Assembly (NCBI GenBank): GCA_963776375.1
Contig: CAVZMF010000002.1
Location: 1,178,001 to 1,242,000, forward strand
Direction: 5' to 3'
Source: PALSA-612 sp963776375
GTDB taxonomy: Bacteria; Actinomycetota; Thermoleophilia; Gaiellales; Gaiellaceae
DNA: 64,000 bases
Part shown: piece by piece, positions 16,681-25,984 of the stretch
Numbering within the stretch: the first letter of the stretch is position 1
Layout: each line of letters begins with the position of its first letter
Notes under the pieces: model-generated
What the model was told of the DNA's origin: nothing
Database searches by the model: none
The model's input: only the letters and a program-made list of their open reading frames with translations
Position numbers and translations under genes: made by a program

Positions 16681-19600
16681 ATGATCTGCCCGACCTGCGG
16701 CACTGAGAACCGGGAGGGCCGCAAGTTCTGCTCGAGCTGCGGCGCCGGCCTGGCCCAGGGCTGCCCATCGTGCGGAGCGCAGAACGAACCGGACGACCGC
16801 TTCTGCGGCGACTGCGGCGCGGCACTCACCGGCGACGCGCGAGAGCAGCCGGCCCGCGCGACACCGACTCTCGCGACCCGAGACGCCCCGGCGGCGGAGC
16901 GCCGGCTCGTCTCCGTCCTCTTCGCCGACCTCGTCGGGTTCACCACGCTCTCCGAGTCCCGCGACGCCGAGGACACCAGGGAGCTCCTCTCGCGCTATTT
17001 CGAGAATGCGCGCACGGTGATCGAGCGCTACGGCGGCACCGTCGAGAAGTTCATCGGCGACGCCGTTATGGCCGTCTGGGGAGCGCCGGTCGCAAACGAG
17101 GACGACGCCGAACGCGCCGTCCGCGCCGCCCTCGAACTCGTCGCGGCAGTGCCCGAACTCGGCCCCGGCTTGAAGGCCCGCGCCGGCGTACTCACGGGCG
17201 AAGCGGCGGTCACGCTCGGCGCCCAGGGCGAGGGCATGGTCGCCGGCGACCTGGTCAACACGGCGTCCCGTATCCAGTCGGCGGCCGAGCCGGGAACGGT
17301 GCTGGCCGGCGAGTCGACGAAGCGCGCGACCGAGGCGGCGATCGCCTACGAGGACGCGGGCACCCACGAGCTGAAGGGCAAGGCGGAGCCGGCGCAGCTC
17401 TTTCGCGCGCTGCGCGTGACGGCGGGCCGCGCCGGCTCGCTCAAGTCGACCGGCCTGGAGCCGCCGTTCGTCGGCCGCGACCGCGAGCTGCGCCTCGTCA
17501 AGGAGCTCTTCCACGGCTCGTCCGACGAGCGGAAGGCGCAGCTCGTGTCGGTCACCGGCATCGCCGGGATCGGCAAGACGCGGCTCTCGTGGGAGTTCGA
17601 GAAGTACATCGACGGGCTGGCGGACGACATCTTCTGGCACCGCGGCCGCTGCCTCTCTTACGGCGAGGGCGTCGCCTACTGGGCGCTCGCCGAGATGGTG
17701 CGGATGCGCTGCGACATCGTCGAGGACGAGGAGCCGCGGTCCGCGCTCGCGAAGCTCCGCGCGACGATCGAGGAGCACGTGCCCGATCCCGAGGAGCGGA
17801 GCTGGGTCGAGCCGAGGCTCGCCCACCTGCTCGGGATCGAGGTCGGCGCTCCCGGCGACCAGGAGAACCTCTTCTCCGCGTGGCGGATCCTGTTCGAGCG
17901 GCTCGCCGAGCAGCGGACCACGGTCATGGTCTTCGAGGACATGCAGTGGGCGGACGAGGGTTTGCTCGACTTCCTCGAGTACCTGCTCGAGTGGTCGCGC
18001 AGCCATCCCCTGTTCGTCCTCGCTCTGGCCCGCCCCGAGCTCGCGGACAAGCGCCCCACCTGGGGCGCCGGCAAGCGCAGCTTCACCTCCCTGTACCTGG
18101 AGCCGCTGTCCGAGCAGGCCATGGAGGGGCTCCTGACCGGCCTCGTGCCGGGCCTCCCGGAGGACCTCCGCCGGCGCATCCGCGGGCGGGCGGAGGGAGT
18201 ACCGCTGTACGCGGTCGAGACGGTGCGGATGCTGCTCGACCGCGGCCTGCTCGTGCAGGAGGGCAACGTCTACAGGCCGACCGGACCCGTCGAGACCCTC
18301 GAGATGCCGGAGACGCTCCAGGCGCTCGTGGCCGCGCGGCTGGACAGCCTCACCCCGGCCGAGCGGCGGCTCGTCCAGGACGCGTCGGTGCTCGGAAAGA
18401 CGTTCACCCGTCCGGGTCTAGCTGCACTCACGGGGATGGGCGCCGACGAGCTGGAGTCGCTGCTCACGGGGCTGCTCCGCAAGGAGATCGTCTCGATCCA
18501 GGCCGATCCGCGCTCGCCGGAGCGCGGCCAGTACTCGTTTCTCCAGGACATCGTCAAGCACGTGGCCTACGAGACGGTCTCGAAGCGGGAGCGCAAGCAG
18601 AAGCACCTGGCGGCCGCCGAGTTCCTGTCCACGGTCTGGAGCGCGGAGGAGGACGAGATCGCCGAGGTCGTCGCCGCGCACTACCTCGACGCCTACGCCG
18701 CGGCGCCGGACGACCCGGACGCCGAGGGGATCCGCTCGACGGCCCGCGAGATGCTCGTGCGGGCGGCGGAGCGCGCGGCGTCGCTCGGGGCGACCATGGA
18801 GGCGCGGCGCGCCTACGAGCGTGCCGCCGAGCTGACGGACGACCCAGTCGTCCGCGCGGAGCTGCACGAACGAGCCGGCCTGATGGCCCGGGCCGGTGCG
18901 CGGCCGGACGAGGCGGCGAGTCATTTCGAGCGGGCGATCGAGCTCTTCGAAGCGGCCGGTGCCAGCCACCAGGCGGCACGGGTCTCCGCGCGGCTCGCCG
19001 AGATCCTCTGGCAGGAACGAGGACGCATCGAGGAGGGCCTCCAGAGCATGGAGCGCTCCTTCGACGTCCTCTCGCGGGAAGAGCCCGATGCGGACCTCGC
19101 GTCGCTGGCCGGTCAGCTCGGGCGCTTTCTGTTCTTCGCGGGCCAGAGCGATCTCGCATTGCAGCGGATCGAGACCGCGCTCGAGCTCGCAGAGGCCCTC
19201 GGCGTCGCCGAGATCTTCTCGGACGCGCTGAACACGAAGGCGATCATCCTCGTCGGACGCGGAAGGAGGCTGGAGGCCCTCGCGCTCCTGCCCTATGCGC
19301 TCCAGGTCGCGCTCGACAACGACAAGCCCTCGGCGTCCCTTCGCGCGTATTTCAACCTCGCCGACACGCTCTGCCACGTCGACAGATACGAGGAGGCCGC
19401 CACCGCTGTCCGCGAGGGGCTTGCGTTGGCGCGTCGCGTCGGAAATCGGCAGCAGGAGTGGGCGTTCCTGGGGCAGATCCTATCCCCAGTTCGCCCTCGG
19501 CGCCTGGGACGAGCTCCTGTCGATGATCGACGAGATTCCCAGAGAGCACTGGTCGGAGGTGCGCACCTCATGGGCGGGAATCCTCTTCGGCGCGACCGTC

Positions 19601-20214
19601 AACGCCTTCAGGGGAAGACCGGACGATGCGGAAGTCTCTCTCGCCTGTGTGCGGAGATGGAGTCTTCGGCAGACCACCAGGAGCGGGCGGCCTTCCACCT
19701 GGCTCGAGCGGACCTTCTCCTAACGGCCGGTGATCCGGCCCATGCGCTCGAGGCGGCCGAGCTGGCGTTCGCCGAGCGCGAGACGATGGGCTTCTCGCAG
19801 GAGTACACGAAGCAGGCCTTCGTCACGGCGGTGTCGGCCGCCCTCGCACTCGGCGACGTGGACAGGGCGGAGGAACTGCTGGCGGTCGTCGAAGCTCTGC
19901 CGCCGGGGAGCTCGACGCAATTCCTGCAGGCTCATTGCGATCGATTCCGTGCGCACGTCTCCGCCCGCCGGGGCGAGGCGGACGAGGTAGAGCGCCGCTT
20001 CAAGCGGGCGACCGGCCTCTTCCGCGAGCTCGCGCTGCTCTTCTACCTCGGCACGACGCAGCTCGAGTTCGGCGAGTGGCTGGCCGGCCAGGATCGTGCG
20101 ACCGAGGCGGAGCCGCTGCTCGCGGAGGCACGCGAGATCTTCGATCGGCTCGAGGCGAAACCGTGGCTCGAGCGCCTGGCGGATGCCGGCCTGCGCGCCA
20201 AGGTGACCTCGTGA
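16681..20214 (+). CDS. Zinc-ribbon adenylate cyclase / AAA ATPase / TPR protein, copy 1
   Basis: This 1177-residue protein has two CxxC-CxxC zinc ribbons (C3, C6, C17, C20; C28, C31, C42, C45), a class III cyclase domain (about 74-230), an ORC/AAA_16-type ATPase (about 265-560; Walker A GIAGIGKT, Walker B VMVFEDMQWAD) and a long TPR-like helical C-terminus (about 680-1160). The cyclase keeps both metal aspartates (FADLVGFTT, KFIGDAVMAVWG), the base-selecting Lys and Asp (EKFIGD, AGDLVN) and the transition-state Asn and Arg (LVNTASR), so adenylate cyclase activity is predicted. Residues about 933-990 (bases 19477-19650) are out of frame relative to copy 2: two compensating indels near 19476 and 19646 keep the overall frame open. 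It is coupled to copy 2 (GTGA). Confidence 0.9.
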   Translation: MICPTCGTENREGRKFCSSCGAGLAQGCPSCGAQNEPDDRFCGDCGAALTGDAREQPARATPTLATRDAPAAERRLVSVLFADLVGFTTLSESRDAEDTRELLSRYFENARTVIERYGGTVEKFIGDAVMAVWGAPVANEDDAERAVRAALELVAAVPELGPGLKARAGVLTGEAAVTLGAQGEGMVAGDLVNTASRIQSAAEPGTVLAGESTKRATEAAIAYEDAGTHELKGKAEPAQLFRALRVTAGRAGSLKSTGLEPPFVGRDRELRLVKELFHGSSDERKAQLVSVTGIAGIGKTRLSWEFEKYIDGLADDIFWHRGRCLSYGEGVAYWALAEMVRMRCDIVEDEEPRSALAKLRATIEEHVPDPEERSWVEPRLAHLLGIEVGAPGDQENLFSAWRILFERLAEQRTTVMVFEDMQWADEGLLDFLEYLLEWSRSHPLFVLALARPELADKRPTWGAGKRSFTSLYLEPLSEQAMEGLLTGLVPGLPEDLRRRIRGRAEGVPLYAVETVRMLLDRGLLVQEGNVYRPTGPVETLEMPETLQALVAARLDSLTPAERRLVQDASVLGKTFTRPGLAALTGMGADELESLLTGLLRKEIVSIQADPRSPERGQYSFLQDIVKHVAYETVSKRERKQKHLAAAEFLSTVWSAEEDEIAEVVAAHYLDAYAAAPDDPDAEGIRSTAREMLVRAAERAASLGATMEARRAYERAAELTDDPVVRAELHERAGLMARAGARPDEAASHFERAIELFEAAGASHQAARVSARLAEILWQERGRIEEGLQSMERSFDVLSREEPDADLASLAGQLGRFLFFAGQSDLALQRIETALELAEALGVAEIFSDALNTKAIILVGRGRRLEALALLPYALQVALDNDKPSASLRAYFNLADTLCHVDRYEEAATAVREGLALARRVGNRQQEWAFLGQILSPVRPRRLGRAPVDDRRDSQRALVGGAHLMGGNPLRRDRQRLQGKTGRCGSLSRLCAEMESSADHQERAAFHLARADLLLTAGDPAHALEAAELAFAERETMGFSQEYTKQAFVTAVSAALALGDVDRAEELLAVVEALPPGSSTQFLQAHCDRFRAHVSARRGEADEVERRFKRATGLFRELALLFYLGTTQLEFGEWLAGQDRATEAEPLLAEAREIFDRLEAKPWLERLADAGLRAKVTS

Positions 20215-23200
20215 ACTGCCCGTCTTGCGGAACCACCAACCCGGAGGGCAACAAGTTCTGTGCCGAATGCGGTACTGCGCTTGCCCAGTCCTGTACCGCG
20301 TGCGGCGCTACGAGTCCCCCGGGGACGAAGTTCTGCGGTCAGTGCGGGGTACCGCTCGCCGCGCAGCCGAGCGAAGCTGCCACCGTTTCAGGCGTGGCAA
20401 AGGCGGCCGAGTCGCTCGCCGAGCGCCGGCTCGTCTCCGTCCTCTTCGCCGATCTGGTCGGCTTCACCACGCTGTCCCAGTCGCGCGACGCCGAGGACAC
20501 GCGGGAGCTGCTCTCGCGTTACTTCGAGATCGGCGCGGACGGTGATCGAGCGCTACGGCGGAACCGTGGAGAAGTTCATCGGCGACGCGGTGATGGCCGT
20601 CTGGGGAGCGCCGGTCGCGAACGAGGACGACGCCGAACGCGCGGTCCGCGCCGCCCTCGAGCTCGTCGCTGCGGTGCCGGAGCTCGGTCCCGGCCTGAAG
20701 GCGCGCGCCGGCGTGCTCACGGGCGAGGCGGCGGTCACGCTCGGCGCCCAGGGCGAGGGCATGGTCGCCGGCGACCTCGTCAACACGGCGTCCCGTGTGC
20801 AGTCGGCGGCCGAGCCGGGAACGGTGCTGGTCGGCGAGTCGACGAAGCGCGCTTCGGAGGCGGCGGTCGCCTACGAGGACGCCGGCAGTCACGAGCTCAA
20901 GGGCAAATCGGAGCCGATGCCGCTCTGGCGGGCGGTCCGCGTCGTGGCCGGGACGCGAGGAGCGATGAGATCTTCCGGTCTCGAGGCTCCCTTCGTCGGG
21001 CGCGACCGCGAGCTGCGTCTCGTCAAGGAGCTGTTCCACGGCTCCGCGGACGAGCAGAAGGCACAGCTCGTCTCGGTCACGGGCATCGCCGGCATCGGCA
21101 AGTCGCGCCTGTCCTGGGAGTTCGAGAAGTACATCGACGGCCTCGCCCGACGACGTCTTCTGGCACCGCGGCCGCTGCCTCTCCTACGGCGAGGGCGTCG
21201 CCTACTGGGCGCTCGCGGAGATGGTGCGGATGCGCTGCGACATCGTCGAGGACGAGGAGCCGGGCTCCGCGCGGGCGAAGCTGCGCGCGACGGTCGAGGA
21301 GCACATCCCCGACCCGGAGGAGCGCCGCTGGGTCGAGCCGCGCCTCGCCCACCTGCTCGGGCTCGAGGAGGGAGCCGCCGGCGACCAGGAGAACCTCTTC
21401 TCGGCCTGGCGGATCCTCTTCGAGCGGCTCGCCGAGCACTGGCCCGACGATCCTCGTCTTCGAGGACATGCAGTGGGCCGACGAGAGCCTCCTCGACTTC
21501 CTCGAGTACCTGCTCGAGTGGTCGAGAAGCCACCCGCTCTACGTGCTCGTCCTCGCCCGCCCCGAACTCGTCGACAAGCGTCCTTCCTGGGGCGCCGGCA
21601 AGCGCAACTTCGCCTCGCTGTACCTCGAGCCGCTGTCGGAGCAGTCCATGGGCGACCTGCTGACCGGGCTCGTCCCGGGCCTCTCCGACGATCTGCAGGC
21701 GCGCATCCTCGAACGGGCCGAAGGAGTCCCCCTGTACGCCGTCGAGACGGTGCGCATGCTGCTCGACCGCGGCCTGCTCGCCCAGGAGGGGAACGTCTAC
21801 ACGCTGACCGGCCCCGTCGAGACGCTCGAGGTGCCCGAGACCCTCCACGCACTGATCGCGGCGCGGCTGGACAGTCTGACGCAGGACGAGCGCCGGCTGG
21901 TGCAGGACGGCTCCGTGCTCGGGAAGACGTTCACGAAGAACGGCCTGACGGCGCTGACCGGTCTCGCGGATGCGGACCTCGAGCCCTTGCTCGTCGCGCT
22001 CGTTCGCAAGGAGATGCTCTCGATCCAGGCCGACCCTCGCTCGCCCGAGCGTGGCCAGTACTCGTTCCTCCAGGACATCGTCAAGCACGTCGCCTACGAG
22101 ACGATCTCGAAGAAGGAGCGCAAGGCGAAGCACCTGGCAGCGGCGCGAGTTCCTGTCGTCGGTCTGGAGCGCCGAGGAGGACGAGATCGTCGAGGTCGTC
22201 GCCGCCCACTACCTCGACGCCTATGCCGCCGCCCCCGAGGACGCAGACGCAGAGGAGATCCGCTCGAAGGCCCGCGAGATGCTCGTGCGCGCGGCCGAGC
22301 GGGCGGCATCGCTGGCGGCCAACAGCGAGGCGCAGCGCGCGTACGAGCGGGCGATCGAACTGACCGACGATCCGATCCTCCAGGCAGAGTTGCACGAGCG
22401 GGCTGGGCTGATGGCCCGAGCGGGGGCCCGGTCGGACGACTCGGCGATGCACTTCGAACGGGCGATCGGGCTCTTCGAGACGGCGAGTGCCACCCACCCG
22501 GCCGCGAGGGTCTCCGCCCGGCTGGCCGAGATCATGTGGGACCGGGGACGCCTCGAGCAGGGACTCGAGAGCATGAACCAGGCGTTCGAGGTGCTCTCGG
22601 CGGAGGAACCGGACGAGGATCTCGCCGCACTCGCGGCTCAACTCGGGCGGTTCATGTTCTTTGCCGGTGAGACGGACCGTGCTTTGCAGCGGATCGAAAC
22701 CGCACTGGATATCGCGGAGGGTCTCTCGCTTCCGGAGACGCTGTCGCAGGGGCTGAATACGAAGGCGATCCTCCTGAACACGCGTGGGAGACGAAAAGAA
22801 GCGCTCGCTCTCCTTCGCTATGCCCTTGACGTCGCGATCGAATACGACAAGCCCTCGGCGGCGCTGCGGGCCTACTACAACCTGGCAGACATGCTTGCTC
22901 ACACCGATCGGTACGAAGAGTCCTCCGCGGCCATTCGCGACGGTCTCACACTGGCTCGGCGAGTGGGCAACCGGTACTGGGAGACGTTCTTCGTCGGTCA
23001 GTACTACCCGCTCTTCTGTCTCGGCGACTGGGACGGAGCTCTGGCGGCCGCAGCCGAGCTTCCGGAGGAGACCTGGACGGATGCGCGCGGCGCATTCCTC
23101 GCTCAGGTCTCGTGGCTCGTAGCGATCCAGGCGCATCGTGGACAGGTGCTGGAGGGGGCGCGGATCGTTTCGTCCTTCGCAGAACTGGAAGCCTCTGCCG

Positions 23201-23739
23201 ACGTTCAGGAGCGGGCGTCCTACGCTTGCGGGAAAGCGAGGCTTCTGCTCGCCCAAGGAAATGCCGCGGACGCGCTGCCGGTTGCGGAAGAAGCCCTCGC
23301 GGCGCGAGACGAGATGGGGATCACGCACGAGGCCGTAAAGGAAGCGCTCGTGATCGCGGTCGAGTCGGCTCTCGCGCTCGACGAAAGCGCGAGGGCCGCC
23401 GAACTGCTCGGCCTCGTCGAAAAGCTTCCTCCCGGGCTGTATCCGCAGAGCCTGAGAGCGCACTCGTCGCGCTTTCGTGCCTTGCTCTCAGCCCGGGAGA
23501 ACGACTCGAAGCGGATCGACGATCTGTTCAAAGGCGCTGCGGGACTCTTTCGCGAGCTGGCGACGCCGTTCTACCTCGGCGCCACCGAGCTCGAGTATGG
23601 CGAGTGGCTCGTCGCGCAGGAGCGGGCCGACGAGGCGGAGCCGCTCCTTGCCGAGGCACGCGAGATCTTCGAACGTCTCGAGGCGAAGCCGTGGCTGGAG
23701 CGCGTCGACGCGGTCGCGCCGCTCGTCGCTACGCCATGA
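20211..23739 (+). CDS. Zinc-ribbon adenylate cyclase / AAA ATPase / TPR protein, copy 2 (four frameshifts)
   Basis: GTG 20211 overlaps the stop of copy 1. The layout repeats copy 1: two zinc ribbons (NCPSCGTTNPEGNKFC...), cyclase domain with FADLVGFTT, FIGDAVMAVWG and LVNTASR, AAA ATPase (GIAGIGKS, LVFEDMQWAD) and TPR tail ending in VATP. Reading needs four frame changes, each equal to one extra base by comparison with copy 1: about 20528-20540, 21146-21148, 21443-21446 and 22141-22146. Restored length is about 1174 residues. Similarity to copy 1 stays high through each break, so the gene was recently functional or the breaks are sequence errors. The stop overlaps the convergent YqhQ-like gene by 11 bases. 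Confidence 0.85.
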
Positions 23740-24642
23740 CTTCGACGCGCGCGGCCGCCGTCGGAGCCGCCTGCTCCTCGCGCGCGAGCACCGCGCGCAG
23801 GGCCCGGATCGAGACCTCGATCTGATCGAGGGTCGGCTGGCGCGTCGTCAGCCGCTGCAGCCACAGTCCGGGCGCGAGCAAGCGCCATCAGGATCCGGTT
23901 GTCCTGGTGCTTGCCGGCAAAGCGGATCAGCTCGTAGGCGATGCCGGCGATGACCGGCAGCAAGAGGATCCTCGTCCCGATCAGCCAGTACCAGGGCGGT
24001 CGCCCGAAGAACGCGAAGACGAAGATCGCGATCACCATCACCCAGAGCAGGAAGGCCGTGCCGCAGCGGGGATGGATGAGGCTGAACCGCTGCACGCGCT
24101 CGGGCGTCAGCTCCTCACCGGCCTCGTAGGCGTTGATCGCCTTGTGCTCGGCGGCGTGGTACTGGAAGACCCGCCGCAGGTCGGGGAGCAGCGAGATCAG
24201 CGAACAGGTAGAGGATGAAGATCGCGACGCGGATCGCGCCCTCGACGACCACGAACGCGCCGGTCGACTTGAACCCGATGCGGCTCGTGATCAGCGCCGG
24301 GCCGACCTTGAACAGCATCACGGCGAAGCCGATCGAGATCGCGAACGCGAACAGCAGCTGGCCGCGCGTCAGCTCGGTCTTGACCTCGCCGTCCTCGTTC
24401 TCCTCCTGCGTCGCGTACTGCGCCGAGATCGCCAGCGCCCGGAACCCGATCGCGAGCGACTCGCCGAGCGCGATGATCCCGCGGATGACCGGCAGGCGGA
24501 AGACCCGCCGCTTCGCCATCGGCGAGGTGATCGGCTGGCAGACCTGCGCGATGGCGCCGTCGGGCTTGCGCACGGCCACGGCCCAGCTGGACGGGCTGCG
24601 CATCATCACGCCCTCGAGGACGGCTTGCCCGCCGACGGTCAT
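23729..24642 (-). CDS. YqhQ-like DUF1385 membrane protein (two frameshifts)
   Basis: The start MTVGGQAVLEGVMMRSP and the later YHAAEHKAINAYEAGE and RFSLIHPRCGTAFLLW are signature motifs of DUF1385. The histidines and the GGQAV/EGVMMR block suggest a metal site, but the biochemical role is not established. Several membrane helices are present. The frame changes at about 24200-24203 (after ILYLF) and about 23878-23883 (after MAL), each consistent with one extra base. The restored protein is about 303 residues and stops at 23729-23731. In many bacteria this gene lies next to rpmE and prfA, as it nearly does here (rpmE is 11 bases upstream). Confidence 0.87.
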
Positions 24643-24653
24643 CGGTCGGTGCT

Positions 24654-24866
24654 CTAGCTCTGCTTACCGGCTCGCTCGAGTCGACGCTGGAAGCGCTCGA
24701 CGCGGCCGCCGGTGTCGACGAGCTTCTGCTTGCCCGTGTAGAAGGGATGGCATGCCGAGCAGATCTCGACGTGCAGCTCGGGCTTCGTCGACCTGGTGAC
24801 GAACTCGTTGCCGCAGGAGCAGCGAACGGTCGCGAGGACGTACTCGGGATGAATGTCAGTCTTCAT
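24654..24866 (-). CDS. rpmE: 50S ribosomal protein L31
   Basis: The 70-residue protein begins MKTDIHPEYVLATVRCSCG and contains the zinc ribbon of C-plus type L31 (RCSCGNEFVTRST and EICSACHPFYTGKQK, giving four cysteines). L31 sits on the large subunit at the bridge to the small subunit, and the C-plus form serves as a zinc reserve. ATG 24866 is inside the end of the upstream threonine dehydratase gene (11-base overlap), suggesting co-transcription. Intact. Confidence 0.97.
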   Translation of the reverse strand: MKTDIHPEYVLATVRCSCGNEFVTRSTKPELHVEICSACHPFYTGKQKLVDTGGRVERFQRRLERAGKQS

Positions 24867-25827
24867 CGGCTCCGGCCAAGATAGCAGAGGCCACTTTCGC
24901 GGCCGTATTGCCGCCCGAGACCACGGCGACGACGGTCGAGCCCGGCTCGACCGGGATCTTGCCGGCCAAGAGCGCCGCGGTCGCGGCCGCGCCGGAGGGC
25001 TCGCACGCGAGCTTTGCGCGCCCGTAGAGGAAGCGCATGCCCGCCGCGATCTCCTCCTCGCTGACGAGCACGACCTGCTCGACGCGCTCGCGGCCGACGG
25101 CCAGGTTGAGCTCGCCGGCGAACGGCGGCGCCAGGCCGTCCGCACTCGTCGGCTGCAGGTCGATGTGCACGCTCTTGCCGGCGGCGAGGCCGGCGGTGAA
25201 GGCGGCGGAGAGCTCGGGCTCGACGCCGACGATGCGCGTGTCAGTGGCCGTCGCGATCCCGGCGATCAGGCCGCCGCCGCCGATCGGGCAGACGACCAGG
25301 TCGGCATCGGGAACGTCTTCGGCGATCTCGAGCCCGACCGTCCCCTGGCCCGCGATCACGTGCGGGTCGTCGAAGGGCGGGACGTACGTGCGCCCGGTCT
25401 CCTCGATCAGCTGCAGCAGGCGCTCGTGCGCCGCCGAATGGTCGGGCGCCTCGAGGTCGACGGTCGCGCCGTAGCCGCGCGTGGCGGCGACCTTCTGTGG
25501 ATTCGCTCCGGCGGACATGACGACGAGGCAGTCGACGCCCTCGCTGGCGGCCGCCCACGCGACGGCCTGGGCGTGGTTTCCGGCCGACCAGGTGACGACG
25601 CCGCGCGCCCGTTCGTCCGGGCCGAGCGAAGCGAGCTTGTTCAGCGCGCCGCGCGGTTTGAACGAGCCGGTCTTCTGGAACAGCTCCGCCTTCAGGAAGG
25701 CCCGCGCACCGATCCGCTCGCCGAGCGTCCGCGAGCCGAACGTGGGCGTGCGATGCACGCGCCCGGCAATGGTCTCGCGGGCCGCGAGCACGTCGTCGCG
25801 GCTCGGGAACGTTACGGCCTCGGCCAT
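24856..25827 (-). CDS. Threonine/serine dehydratase-like PLP enzyme
   Basis: This 323-residue fold-type II PLP enzyme has the cofactor lysine in KTGSFKPRGALNKL, the substrate loop WSAGNHAQAVAWAA and the phosphate-binding glycine loop CPIGGGGLIAG. Length and the lack of a C-terminal ACT regulatory domain fit the catabolic or unregulated threonine dehydratase and serine racemase group, which convert threonine to 2-oxobutanoate or serine to pyruvate. 2-Oxobutanoate would feed propionyl-CoA and so the mutase genes at 31-35 kb, which is inference. ATG 25827 gives MAEAVTFPSRDD. It overlaps rpmE by 11 bases. Confidence 0.9.
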   Translation of the reverse strand: MAEAVTFPSRDDVLAARETIAGRVHRTPTFGSRTLGERIGARAFLKAELFQKTGSFKPRGALNKLASLGPDERARGVVTWSAGNHAQAVAWAAASEGVDCLVVMSAGANPQKVAATRGYGATVDLEAPDHSAAHERLLQLIEETGRTYVPPFDDPHVIAGQGTVGLEIAEDVPDADLVVCPIGGGGLIAGIATATDTRIVGVEPELSAAFTAGLAAGKSVHIDLQPTSADGLAPPFAGELNLAVGRERVEQVVLVSEEEIAAGMRFLYGRAKLACEPSGAAATAALLAGKIPVEPGSTVVAVVSGGNTAAKVASAILAGADED

Positions 25828-25886
25828 CCACGGGAGCCTACGCGGCCGACGCCGGCGTGCGAACCATGCCGTTGCTTGTTCCCCCG

Positions 25887-25904
25887 TGGGCGCTTTCGCG
25901 CCCA
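25887..25904 (-). terminator. Hairpin at the end of the ETF operon
   Basis: A perfect 7-base stem (TGGGCGC / GCGCCCA) with a TTTC loop (GAAA on the transcribed minus strand) lies between the ETF-QO stop and the downstream dehydratase gene. No U-tract follows on the minus strand, so it may be a weak or factor-assisted terminator or simply a transcript-end structure. Confidence 0.45.
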
Positions 25905-25984
25905 GCCCCCGCATTTGAGGGTAGCGGCGAAATCGTCACGTGTGTGAGACGCGAACGTGCCGATTCTGTGACTTCTCGGCGCGC

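Larger units (their letters stand above)
16681..23739 (+). repeat. Tandem duplication of two paralogous cyclase-ATPase-TPR genes
   Basis: The genes at 16681-20214 and 20211-23739 align end to end in the same domain order, and many blocks are nearly identical at the DNA level, for example around 17040-17300 and 20570-20830 (cyclase core). The zinc ribbons, linkers and TPR part have diverged more. This is a head-to-tail gene duplication with coupled translation. The high identity makes the pair a place where short-read assembly or recombination could collapse or mix copies. Confidence 0.9.

Noticed and set aside
20520..22150. Programmed ribosomal frameshifting in cyclase copy 2
   Set aside because: Four changes at unrelated sites, no slippery heptamers, and the paralogue reads through the same positions in one frame. 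Extra bases are the simpler explanation.
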